64,000 nucleotides of DNA from Propionibacterium sp. (GTDB lineage: Bacteria; Actinomycetota; Actinomycetes; Propionibacteriales; Propionibacteriaceae): positions 1 to 64,000 of the forward strand of contig DUOB01000009.1 in the NCBI GenBank assembly GCA_012839035.1, in the 5' to 3' direction. Position numbers and translations under genes: made by a program. This document shows positions 46,917 through 56,316 of this stretch, in pieces. Each line of letters starts with the position of its first letter. Within the stretch, counting starts at the first letter, position 1. The notes under the pieces are model-generated. The model was not told the DNA's origin. It saw only the letters and a list, made by a program, of their open reading frames with translations, and searched no databases.

Positions 46917-48866
46917 TCAGTGGCTCGTCAGCGGATCCCAGTCGGCGGGGACGGGCTCCGGCCAGCAACCGTGGACCGCCAGCATCCGGCTGGCGTCCGC
47001 GATCTGCTGATCGGTGACGGTGGCCCGGATGTGGTGGGCGAAGGTACGCAGGGCTTCGCGCGCCTGACGTCCTCCGGGATTGTGCGGTCGTGCGTACCGG
47101 AGCTGGTGCAGCGCGGACCGCACCCGCATGCCGGCCGTCCTCGGGTCAAGCCCGGTGGCCTCCGTCACTGCGTTGACGAGTTCGGTTTCGTCGGGATCGG
47201 GTACGCCGAGACGGGCGACCGCGGCCGCCACCAGCTCAGGCCCCTCCCCTTCGAGACCGGCGATCACATCGAGGTCGGCCGGGGGAAGGGGTGGTGGCGG
47301 GGTCGGGATCCCGGTGATGATGAGCCTGATCGCCGCCGCCGCCCCTTGTCCGGCGAGACGCCGGCGAAACTGGTGCTGAGCCATGGCCCGGGCGTACTGC
47401 CGCGCCACGGGTTCGACGTCCGGCACCACGGGATAGGCCGGCGGGGCACCGGCCGCCAGCACCCCTGCGCCCCGCAGGAATTCCGCGACAGCCCGGCGTA
47501 CCTCCGCAGCCTCCTCCGCGCTCGGGCGTTGCCGGCCGAGGAACCCACGGCGGGGAGTCAGCCCGGCGGCGGACTGAAGTGCCCCTGCCGGCCGGGGGGT
47601 CTGATCGGTGCCGATCTGCCACTCGGCGGGCCAGACGGCCAACGGTTCTGCCTGCTGCACGCGCTGGCGCCAGCGTCCCCGCGTGGTCCAGCTGACCGCG
47701 CGCGCCCGGTCGTTCGAGACCGCGACAAGCAGGGGATGGGGGATCCACTGGGGTATGGCGCCCCGGCCGTCGTGGTCCGGCCACAGCAGGCTGGCGATGG
47801 GTTTGGCTCCACCGTCGTGTTCCGGTCCGAGGTCCAGCAGCACCAACCGACCGGGATCCTGACCGAGGAGCCTGACCGCACCGGCCTCCGTCCTGGCGTA
47901 CAGCCCCCACTCATCCAGCCGGAACCGCCGCTGGGCCGCGGGAATCTCCGCGGCGATCTCCCCGGCCACCGCCTCGCCCCACAGCCGCACGAGGTCGTGG
48001 ATGCGGGCCAGGGCATCGGCATCCCGCGCAGCCAGGTCGGCGAGGAACTCGCGGGGACCGGGCTGGAGGTCCAGCGGGAGCGGTGACCCGACCAGCCGCC
48101 GCACGTGCGCCGCGATCTCGACGGCCTCGGTGAGCTGGTCCTCACTCGGCTCGTTCGTGCGCAGTCGGGCGGCGATGTGCCGCAGGTGCGTGGTGAGTCG
48201 CGTCGGGTCCGTGGCAATCTCGTCGGTCACCACGGCGTTCCACATGACCCGGGTCAGCGCGGTGAGGTCGACATCACCGGCGACGTCCTGCTGGAGTTCG
48301 TGGGGCCCGTCGGGTCTCATCTGCTGCAGCACCTCTTCGTCGCTGCCGATCAGTTCGCTGACCCTCGTCATCCGGCCGTGCCGCCAGGGGTGAACGGGGT
48401 CGAGTTCGGTGAGGTTGTCCTCTGCCCAGCGCGGGTCGCCGTCCTCCGGGAGGCGGTCCAGGACCGCTCCGGACTGGTGCCAGCGTCCCCCGTCGAACCA
48501 CGTGAACAGTCCCAGCGCCTCCCCGTGCCAGCGATTGGTGTCGCCGGTGTGGGCGAAGCCGGTCCAGTCGGGTACGCCGGGTCCGCGCTCCCCGGGGCGG
48601 AAGAAGACGTTCCAGTCCTCCGCCCGGTCGACCGGACCGAACAGATCGCGATCACCCCCGAACAGGACCCAGCGTTCCCCGTCCGGGCCGTCCGGGCGAC
48701 GGATCACGACAATGCCGCCGCCGCTTCCGTCGCGATAGGCGAATCCGGAGTCGATGCGTTGCGCGGTGTCCGAACTCGGCTGGAGGGCGGCGGAGTTGGT
48801 GGCGAGGACGCCGAGTCAGGCGACGAGTTGGTGAAGGGTCTGAAGAGGGGTGAGATCGGGATTCAC
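46917..48866 (-). pseudogene. Large hypothetical protein of unknown family; in-frame TGA at 48816-48818, or a shorter intact ORF from GTG 48707
   Basis: 596-aa ORF from GTG 48707; same frame extends upstream as MNPDLTPLQTLHQLVA*LGVLATNSAALQPSSDTAQRIDSGFAYRDGSGGGIV before VIRRPDG. Confidence 0.5.
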
Positions 48867-48913
48867 GGGTGCCACGGTAGGAGGCCGGGGGCTCAGCAAC
48901 GGCGGACACGCTC

Positions 48914-48958
48914 TTCACTCCGGGGCCCTTCACTCCGGGGCCCTTCACTCCGGGGTTA
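48914..48958. repeat. Three tandem copies of a 15-bp repeat
   Basis: ttcactccggggccc x2 followed by ttcactccggggtta. Confidence 0.92.
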
Positions 48959-49032
48959 GCCGAACAGCATCGGAGCGGGTTTCCTATTCCGGAAATATCG
49001 AACAGAAGAGCGAATAATGTCAGTCCCGCCGT

Positions 49033-50403
49033 GTGGACTGTGGCATGGAGAACCCGACCACCGGCCTCGAAGCCATCCCGGCCCTCGGCACCGTGCTGTC
49101 CAATGCCCTCGTCGCGCCGGAGGGTCCCGGGTTGAGCCTGGTCACCAACAAGAGTCTCGCGGAGTTGGCGACAGCCGCTGATCGGTTGGTCTCGATTGTC
49201 GAGGCGGCGCGTGCGGCGGTGGTCCGGGAGCTCGAGATCCGGGACGCCACTCAGGAGGTGGCTTCCTGTTCGGTTGCGGAATGGCTGCGCCGTGAACACA
49301 GCCACACGGTGCAGCGGGCCAGGAGCATCGTGAAGGAGGCCGTCAGGATCGGAGCCTTCCCGGAGTTGGCCGCTGCGCATGCGACCGGTGATGTGTCGAC
49401 CGCTCAGGCGGTGGCGATTGCGAAGACTCTGGCGGAGCTTCCCGACGATCTCGCCACTGCCGAGCTCGCAGCCGCGACGGCGACGATGATCGGTTTTGCT
49501 GCCGAGCACGACCCCGCTGATCTGTCCCGGCTCGGGTGGCGGCTGTTGGAAAACGTCGCGCCTGATCGGGTCGAGGAGATCCTCGGCGAGCAGTTGGCGC
49601 GGGAGGAGCGGCGTGCAGCCGCTCAACGTGGGCTGAAACTCATCCCCGATCATCACGGGTCGTGGATCCTGCGGGGCAGCTTCGATGCGGCCGAGGGTGA
49701 GGAGTTGTCCGCGATTCTGTCCGCCTATTCGGAGTCCGCCTGGAAGAAGGCCCTTGACGACCCGTGCCCTCCGAAGGACAAGAGCCACCTGTTGGCGGAC
49801 GCGTTGATGACCATTGTCCGGGCCCATCAGGCTCGGGGTGAGGCGCCCCTGCATGGTGGTGATCGGCCGCGGGTCAACCTGATCCTCCCCCTCGGTGCCC
49901 TCATCAGTGGGCTGGGGGAGATGGCCCTCACCGGTGGCAGCTTCGTCGGCGCAGACGAGGCGCGCCGCCTCGCCTGCGACTGCGACCTCATCCCGGCCGT
50001 CCTGGACGACCTGGGGGTCCCCCTCGATGTGGGCCGGGAGAAGCGGCTGGTGACGCCAGAGATCCGGGCTGCCCTGGTCCTGCGCGACCGCGGCTGTGCG
50101 TTCCCGGGCTGCGACCGGCCGCCGGAGGTCTGCGAGGCCCACCACATCATCCCCTGGTGGGCCGGGGGACCGACGAGCCGTGACAATTTGGTGCTGCTCT
50201 GCCCCCACCACCACCGTCGGATCGAGCCTGGTCGCGGACAGACCTGGGACGCCGACAATCCCCATCGGTGGGCGATCCGCCTGGGCGCTGATCGGCTCCC
50301 CGAGGTGATCCCGCCGACCGGGTGGGACCCCAGGCGAAGGCCTCGACGCCACACCCGTTACACCACCAGCCGGATCACCCGCTCCACTCCGCTGCGGCGG
50401 TGA
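49033..50403 (+). CDS. DUF222 / HNH endonuclease-signature protein (13E12-repeat family-like)
   Basis: N-terminal DUF222-like helical region; LRDRGCAFPGCDRPPEVCEAHHIIPWWAGGPTSRDNLVLLCPHHHRRIEPG HNH motif. Confidence 0.88.
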   Translation: MDCGMENPTTGLEAIPALGTVLSNALVAPEGPGLSLVTNKSLAELATAADRLVSIVEAARAAVVRELEIRDATQEVASCSVAEWLRREHSHTVQRARSIVKEAVRIGAFPELAAAHATGDVSTAQAVAIAKTLAELPDDLATAELAAATATMIGFAAEHDPADLSRLGWRLLENVAPDRVEEILGEQLAREERRAAAQRGLKLIPDHHGSWILRGSFDAAEGEELSAILSAYSESAWKKALDDPCPPKDKSHLLADALMTIVRAHQARGEAPLHGGDRPRVNLILPLGALISGLGEMALTGGSFVGADEARRLACDCDLIPAVLDDLGVPLDVGREKRLVTPEIRAALVLRDRGCAFPGCDRPPEVCEAHHIIPWWAGGPTSRDNLVLLCPHHHRRIEPGRGQTWDADNPHRWAIRLGADRLPEVIPPTGWDPRRRPRRHTRYTTSRITRSTPLRR

Positions 50404-50556
50404 GGGTCACACCCCGATCCAGGAGGCGAGCCTCGGTCCGATCCAGGGCGCGACGACCAGGCCTCCCTGCTGCGTCTCGAAAGTGAATCGATGGAGCAGC
50501 TCGACGCCGCCCGAACGTGACCTCGGCGGGCGTGCTCAGCGCGCCGGCCACCGGGG

Positions 50557-51762
50557 TCAGGCGGTCTGTGCGCGCAGATACCGCCCGAAGTGCGGCACCG
50601 TGAACGCGATCTGCCCGCGCTCGCCGGAATAGATCAGGCCCTTCTTCATCAAGGCGTCGCGTGCCGGGGACAGCGACTGCGGCTTGCGGTTGAGGTGCCT
50701 CGCGACGTCGGCGGTCGGGACCGCCTCGACCGGTTCGTCGCCTTCGGACGCTTCGTACGCCAGGTCCGCCATCGCTCGCAGATATTCGCGCTCGCCCGGT
50801 GTCGCCCGCTCGAACCGGGACCCGAAGAAGCCGATCGCCAGCTCGGACTCGGCTTCGGGCGAGGCGACGCGTACGTCCTCGGCGGTGATCGGCGAGCGGG
50901 GTGCGACGTCCCAGCAGACTTTGCCGTACGCCTGGATGAAATAGGGATAGCCGCCGGTGGCGGCATACATGGCGGCCAGCGCCTCCTCATCCCACTCCGC
51001 GCCCTCGTCCTCCGCGGGGGTCTGCAGCGCGCGGGTCGCCTCCGCGGGATCGAGCCGGTCGATCCGCGAATAGCGGAACAGCCGCTCGGAATAGGACTTC
51101 GACGCCGACAGCACCGCCGGCAGGTGCGGCAGGCCGGCACCGACGACGATGACCGGCAGTGCGTTCTGGGAGATCTCGTGGCAGGCAGCACACAGGGCGG
51201 ACACGTCCTCGGGCTGGAGATCCTGCATCTCGTCGATGAAGATCGCCACGCCTTTGCTCACGTCCTGGGCGAGCCCGCCAACATCGGTCAGCAGCTCGAC
51301 GAGATCGATCTCGATGTCCCCGGAGTCCGCGCGCCCCGGCACCGCGGCCACGTCGATCCCCGGCTGCCAGCGGTCGCGGATCTTGGCGTTCGGCGCGGCA
51401 TCCCGCAGCGCGAACGACTTGATCACGCCGAGCACCTGCTCGACGTCCTCGCCGGAGGGGTGGCCGAGCTCCCGCACTGCGGTGTGCAGCGCCGCGGACA
51501 CCGGCCGCCGCAGCCCCTGGTCGGGTCGGGCCTCGAACTTCCCGGAACCCCAGCCCCGGCGTACCGCCGCCGAGCGCAAGGTGTTCAGCAGGACCGTTTT
51601 CCCGACGCCCCGGAGGCCGGTGAGCACGATCGACCGCTCCGGGCGGCCCTTGGCGATGCGTTCGAGGACGACCTCGAACGTGCGCAGCTGCTCATCGCGA
51701 CCGGCGAGTTCGGGTGGGCGTTGGCCGGCGCCGGGGGCGTACGGATTGTTGATCGGATCCAC
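50557..51762 (-). CDS. AAA/ORC-type ATP-binding protein
   Basis: ELAGRDEQLRTFEVVLERIAKGRPERSIVLTGLRGVGKTVLLN (Walker A), GVAIFIDEMQDLQ (Walker B), wHTH-like C-terminus. Confidence 0.85.
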   Translation of the reverse strand: MDPINNPYAPGAGQRPPELAGRDEQLRTFEVVLERIAKGRPERSIVLTGLRGVGKTVLLNTLRSAAVRRGWGSGKFEARPDQGLRRPVSAALHTAVRELGHPSGEDVEQVLGVIKSFALRDAAPNAKIRDRWQPGIDVAAVPGRADSGDIEIDLVELLTDVGGLAQDVSKGVAIFIDEMQDLQPEDVSALCAACHEISQNALPVIVVGAGLPHLPAVLSASKSYSERLFRYSRIDRLDPAEATRALQTPAEDEGAEWDEEALAAMYAATGGYPYFIQAYGKVCWDVAPRSPITAEDVRVASPEAESELAIGFFGSRFERATPGEREYLRAMADLAYEASEGDEPVEAVPTADVARHLNRKPQSLSPARDALMKKGLIYSGERGQIAFTVPHFGRYLRAQTA

Positions 51763-51849
51763 GCTGAGACTTTATGGCGCTGTCTAGCGGAATCCCGAGA
51801 TCTGCGGAGAAAAGATGATGGCGTGTCGGGCTCGCGTACAGTCCTCCGG

Positions 51850-52845
51850 GTGAAAAGGGTGTGGAAGGTCGTCGCGGGCTGGCTCGATGTGTACATCCTC
51901 CTGCTCTTCGGCATGGTCCTCCTCGCGGCGATCCTGCCCGCGACCGGGCGCGCGGTCCGTCCCGTGGAGCTCGCGGCCGACCTGGCGGTGGCGCTGCTGT
52001 TCTTCCTCTATGGGGCGCGACTGTCCGCCGACCAGACGCTGCAGGGCCTCAAGCACTGGCGGCTCCATTCGTTGGTGCTCGCCTTCACCTATGTGATGTT
52101 TCCGATCCTCGGGTTCGTCGCGGCGTTCGTCAGCCGCCCGTTCCTGGGTCCCGAACTGGCAGCCGGGATGCTGTTCCTGTCGCTGCTGCCGTCGACCGTG
52201 CAGTCATCGGTGGCGTTCACCTCCATCGCCCAGGGCAATGTCGCGGCCTCCATCGTTGCGGCCTCGATCTCCAACCTGCTCGGCGTGGTGATCACCCCGC
52301 TGCTCGTCGCGCTCGCCATGGGTGCAGCCGCCGGAGTGAACCTGGGCACGATCCGCGCACTGTTCCTCCAGCTCGTGCTGCCGTTCGCGATCGGCCAGCT
52401 CGTGCATCGCTGGCTGGGCGGGGTCCTGAACCGCCACAAAGCCATCACGACCAAGTTCGACCGTGGCGCGATCCTGCTGGTCGTCTATGCGGCGTTCTCC
52501 GCAGGCATGCGCGAGGACATGTTCTCCAGGCTGGGCGGATGGCAGCTGGTCGCCCTGCTCGTGGCCTGTTGTGTCCTGCTCGCCGTGGTGATCGCGGGGA
52601 CGATGGTGATCAGCAAGGCGCTCGGCTTCTCCTGGCCGGACCGGGTTGCGATCATCTTCGCCGGATCGAAGAAGTCCATGGCGTCCGGGCTGCCGATGGC
52701 CCAGGTCATCTTTCCCGCCGCCACCGTCGGCATTCTCGTCCTGCCGTTGATGATCTTCCATCAGATCCAGCTCATGGTCTGTGCCCAGCTCGCGCGCCGC
52801 TGGTCGAAGCTCGAGCCGGAGGTCGAGAACGCCGCCACAGCGTGA
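51850..52845 (+). CDS. Bile acid:sodium symporter-family (SBF/YfeH-like) transporter
   Basis: LSLLPSTVQSSVAFTSIAQGNVAASIVAASISNLLGVVITPLLV; VAIIFAGSKKSMASGLPMAQVIF; start could also be 51823. Confidence 0.87.
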   Translation: MKRVWKVVAGWLDVYILLLFGMVLLAAILPATGRAVRPVELAADLAVALLFFLYGARLSADQTLQGLKHWRLHSLVLAFTYVMFPILGFVAAFVSRPFLGPELAAGMLFLSLLPSTVQSSVAFTSIAQGNVAASIVAASISNLLGVVITPLLVALAMGAAAGVNLGTIRALFLQLVLPFAIGQLVHRWLGGVLNRHKAITTKFDRGAILLVVYAAFSAGMREDMFSRLGGWQLVALLVACCVLLAVVIAGTMVISKALGFSWPDRVAIIFAGSKKSMASGLPMAQVIFPAATVGILVLPLMIFHQIQLMVCAQLARRWSKLEPEVENAATA

Positions 52846-52859
52846 GTGGGCGGTTGGTG

Positions 52860-53582
52860 TCAGCCGGAACTCGCTTGCGGATTCCCGGGCCGATGCCAGC
52901 CGAGGCGCGGGGAATAGGCCAGGCCGGCGCGCTGGCCCGGCGAGCGTGTGATGCCCAGAACCAGGAGGCCGTGGGACACCGCATAGGTGGCCATCACGGC
53001 CACGTCGTGGTGGGGGAACGTGAACGCTGTGAAGTTCTGCGCGGCGATCAGTGAGTCGGAGACGATGAAGAGCGCGCCGCCGACCACTCCCGGCCAGCCG
53101 AGACCGCTCGCCAGCACCGCTGTCGTCAGCAGTGCCGCGGCATAGACGACCACGCCCGGCGCGAGGAAGCCGGCGCCGGGAATCGTCCAGGTCACCACAC
53201 CCACGGCGACAGCCAGATAGACGATCAGCAGCCAGGGGCGCGGCGGGCGTACGCGCCACAACCCGATGATCCAGGTGACGTGCGCGATCAGGAACGAGGC
53301 GAGCAGTGCCGAGAGCTCGTACGCCTCGGGGACGAACCGCGGCAGGGTGTCCCCGAGGAACGAGAAGAACAGCGCGACGAAGCTCCAGGTCCGGAGCTGT
53401 CGTGACGGGATGGCCAGCGCGACCACGGCGAGCACCGGCATCAGCAGCGACTGGGCGGGGACGCTGATGCGGCGCTCGCCGAACCACAGCGCGGTGAGTT
53501 GGACGGCGACGACAGCGGCGTACGCCAGCCAGCGGGCAGGCATGAGCCGGCGGTTGGGGGCGGGGGTGCCCCGGGTGTTCAC
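52860..53582 (-). CDS. YhhN/lysoplasmalogenase-family membrane protein
   Basis: FVALFFSFLGDTLPRF, GGALFIVSDSLIAAQNF motifs. Confidence 0.85.
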   Translation of the reverse strand: MNTRGTPAPNRRLMPARWLAYAAVVAVQLTALWFGERRISVPAQSLLMPVLAVVALAIPSRQLRTWSFVALFFSFLGDTLPRFVPEAYELSALLASFLIAHVTWIIGLWRVRPPRPWLLIVYLAVAVGVVTWTIPGAGFLAPGVVVYAAALLTTAVLASGLGWPGVVGGALFIVSDSLIAAQNFTAFTFPHHDVAVMATYAVSHGLLVLGITRSPGQRAGLAYSPRLGWHRPGNPQASSG

Positions 53583-54448
53583 AGCGGTGCCGTGGTGATG
53601 GTCAGGGTGAGTTCGTGGGCCTGGCCCGGGTTGAGGTGAACCGCGCGGTCCCGGACGTTCGCGGTCTCGACGCAGGCCATCGACCGCCAGGCGTCATCGG
53701 GCATGTCGGAGAACCCGGCACTCTTGTCCGGCCCCGGGTTCCACACGATCGTGTTGTCGGACCGCCCGGTTGTGAGGATGATGCGGCGGTTCAGGACTGG
53801 GTCGTGAACCTCGACCGGAGTGTTCAGCCAATAGATCCGGTCGACCTCCCCGTCGAACTCCACCGCGCCGATCTGGGTGTCATAGCGCGACGTCAGCTTG
53901 TCCAGATATTCGACGCCCGACAGCCCGTGCACGGAGACCTCGTTGATGTCCCCCACGGTCAGATAGGTGTGCAGGGCCTCCTCGACGACCAGCGGTGCGG
54001 CGTCGGTGTTTCGCAGCGACAGCCGGACCGTCAGGTCCTCACCGAAGGTCTGGGTGACCTCGAGCTCGAACCGATTGCGTCCCGGGTCGACGGCTTCCAG
54101 ATCGGTGATCATCGTTTCGTCCAGGCGCCAGCGCAGTGTGGTGACACCGCCGGCCTCCTTGCCCGAGAGCAGCTGCCACTGCAGCAGCCGGGCGAAGCCG
54201 TGGGCGGGGGTCTTGTTGTCCTTGCGGCCGTTGGCGAACCACGGGAAACAGATCGGGATCCCGCCCCGGATTGCGGCGCCCTGTTCGAAACGCGCGTTGG
54301 GGCTGGTCCACAGCACCGGTTCGGCATCGACCGCCGGTTTCCATTCGGTGATGTGGGCGCCGTGGTCGTGCACTGTGAATCGGCCACCGGCCGGGGTCGC
54401 ACCGGAGCAGCGTCCCCAGCCGTTCGAGTCGATGGTTCGTTCGAACAC
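53579..54448 (-). CDS. D-hexose-6-phosphate mutarotase / aldose 1-epimerase-like
   Basis: FEQGAAIRGGIPICFPWFANGRKDNKTPAHGFARLLQW; VVWNPGPDK-like IVWNPGPDKSAGFSDMPDDAWRSMACVETANV. Confidence 0.9.
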   Translation of the reverse strand: MFERTIDSNGWGRCSGATPAGGRFTVHDHGAHITEWKPAVDAEPVLWTSPNARFEQGAAIRGGIPICFPWFANGRKDNKTPAHGFARLLQWQLLSGKEAGGVTTLRWRLDETMITDLEAVDPGRNRFELEVTQTFGEDLTVRLSLRNTDAAPLVVEEALHTYLTVGDINEVSVHGLSGVEYLDKLTSRYDTQIGAVEFDGEVDRIYWLNTPVEVHDPVLNRRIILTTGRSDNTIVWNPGPDKSAGFSDMPDDAWRSMACVETANVRDRAVHLNPGQAHELTLTITTAPL

Positions 54449-54481
54449 GCTGATCCCTCCTGGATTCGAGCGTACGCGGGG

Positions 54482-55354
54482 TCAGATCCCCGCAAAAACG
54501 CGTACCGCGTCGAGATGGGGGAAGGATACGGCGGCGGCTGCAGCGGCGTGCGTGATGGGCTTGGCGCAATAGGCGACCCCGAGGCCGGCCGTGGCCAACA
54601 TGTCGAGGTCGTTCGCGCCGTCGCCGATCGCGATGACCCGCTCGGTGGAGACCCCGAGCAGGTCGGCGAACTCGAGAAGATGCCGCCGCTTGGCGTCGCG
54701 GTCGACGATCGGCCCGAGCGTGCGTCCGGTGAGGCGACCGTCAACGACCTCGAAGCGATTCGCCCGGACGAGTTCCACGCCGAGGGACGTTGCGAGCGGG
54801 TCGACGATCTCGTGGAAACCACCGGAGACGAGACCCACGCCCACCCCTTGTTCGTGGGCCGCGGTGATGAGGTCGGCCGCGCCGTTGGACAGCCTGACCT
54901 CGCCGGCGACCTTGCCGAGTGCGGTCTCCGGCAGGCCCTCGAGCGTCGCCACCCGCGCGGCGAGGGACTCGGCGAAGTCCAGCTCCCCGCGCATGGCGCG
55001 CTCCGTGATGTCGGACACCATCTCCGCACTGCCGGCATGGGCGGAGATGAGCTCGATCACCTCGCCGGTGATGAGCGTCGAATCGACGTCCATCACGATC
55101 AGACCGGGTCCCTCCTCTGCCAACGGGCCCCAGGTGAGCGTCGCATCCACCCCCGACTCCTCGGCGAGTTCGCGGATGCGGGTGCGCAGCGCAGGACCGG
55201 CGCCCTCGTCGATCCGGCCGGTGAATGCCACGGCGTCGAATCCCGGGCTGGTCGGCGTGGTGGCGATGAATCGGGGCAGCAGAAGGTGCACGCGGTCGAG
55301 CAACTCGACGGGGATCGGATGGGCGCTGACGAGTCCGGCGCGAGCGGCGATCAT
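54482..55354 (-). CDS. serB: Phosphoserine phosphatase
   Basis: LIVMDVDSTLITGEVIELISAHAG (DxDxT), VGLVSGGFHEIV, VIAIGDGANDLDMLATAGLGVAYCAKP; start uncertain (55378 or 55354). Confidence 0.9.
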   Translation of the reverse strand: MIAARAGLVSAHPIPVELLDRVHLLLPRFIATTPTSPGFDAVAFTGRIDEGAGPALRTRIRELAEESGVDATLTWGPLAEEGPGLIVMDVDSTLITGEVIELISAHAGSAEMVSDITERAMRGELDFAESLAARVATLEGLPETALGKVAGEVRLSNGAADLITAAHEQGVGVGLVSGGFHEIVDPLATSLGVELVRANRFEVVDGRLTGRTLGPIVDRDAKRRHLLEFADLLGVSTERVIAIGDGANDLDMLATAGLGVAYCAKPITHAAAAAAVSFPHLDAVRVFAGI

Positions 55355-55429
55355 GATCGGAACCGTACTAGACCTCACACCCGCCCCGGATTCACCGCCT
55401 GGGCGCCGATCCCGCCGGAATCTGTGGCT

Positions 55430-56284
55430 TCAGAGGGTGGTCAGTGCGATGGCCGCGAAGACCAGCGTGACCGCGACCTCACCGAAACCGGCGTGCTTGG
55501 GAGAGACGTTGCGCCCCGACATGGGTCCGAGCGCCGGGACCAGCCACGCCCGGACCGTGATGAGTGCGAAGAAGGCCGTCCACCACCACGACAGCACGCC
55601 CAAGGCCGCTGCGACGGCGGCCAGCGCGGTCGCCACGACGTGATAAACCACCGAGCCGATCACCCATGATTTGTGGCCACGCTCACGGATGAGGGTCTTC
55701 ACATAGGGGACGGTGCCGAAGAAATACGTGAACGCGAGCGCCGCCAGCCACCAGGCGTTCGCGGCCTCCGGGCGCAGCGCGTCGGTCGGGACCGGATGGG
55801 CCGCGGTGACCGCCATGAGCCCCGCGGCGGCAATCGTCAGCAGCCCCGAGAGCGTGGAGCGCTCCTTCCTGTGCGCGACGAGCCACAGCGTGATGGCGGT
55901 CAGTGGCACATAGGCGACCCCCCACCACAGCAGCGCCGGACCGATGAGCAGCAGCACCAGCAGGCCCAGGACCCCTGCGATGCTCGCATAGGTCACCATC
56001 GGCTTGAGGAACTTCTGCTTGCGATGGGACTTCAGCCACAGTGAGGCGGCGGCGAACGCGAAATAGCCGAACATCCAGGCGCCGAACAGCGGCAGGATGT
56101 GCCAGGACCACCCGAAATCCCGGACGTGCAGCGCGGCACCGACGGTGAAGGGTGCGATGAGCATCGCCCAGGCCCCGTGCTGATTGGGGACCCACCCGGA
56201 GGCCTTCTTCCCCGCTGGCTTGTTTCTTGTTCTTGTCGGGCGCTTCGTCGCCTGTGTGCGGGGCTGGGAGGATGTGGTGCTCAT
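55430..56284 (-). CDS. YwiC-like family membrane protein
   Basis: GWVPNQHGAWAMLIAPFTVGAAL; polytopic; start set at 56284. Confidence 0.85.
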   Translation of the reverse strand: MSTTSSQPRTQATKRPTRTRNKPAGKKASGWVPNQHGAWAMLIAPFTVGAALHVRDFGWSWHILPLFGAWMFGYFAFAAASLWLKSHRKQKFLKPMVTYASIAGVLGLLVLLLIGPALLWWGVAYVPLTAITLWLVAHRKERSTLSGLLTIAAAGLMAVTAAHPVPTDALRPEAANAWWLAALAFTYFFGTVPYVKTLIRERGHKSWVIGSVVYHVVATALAAVAAALGVLSWWWTAFFALITVRAWLVPALGPMSGRNVSPKHAGFGEVAVTLVFAAIALTTL

Positions 56285-56316
56285 CCCGGAATAATACGCC
56301 TCCTTCCGGACAAAAA

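Noticed and set aside
48816-48818. Selenocysteine at the in-frame TGA
   Set aside because: No SECIS-like hairpin recognised downstream and no selenoprotein family; nonsense mutation or sequence error is simpler.
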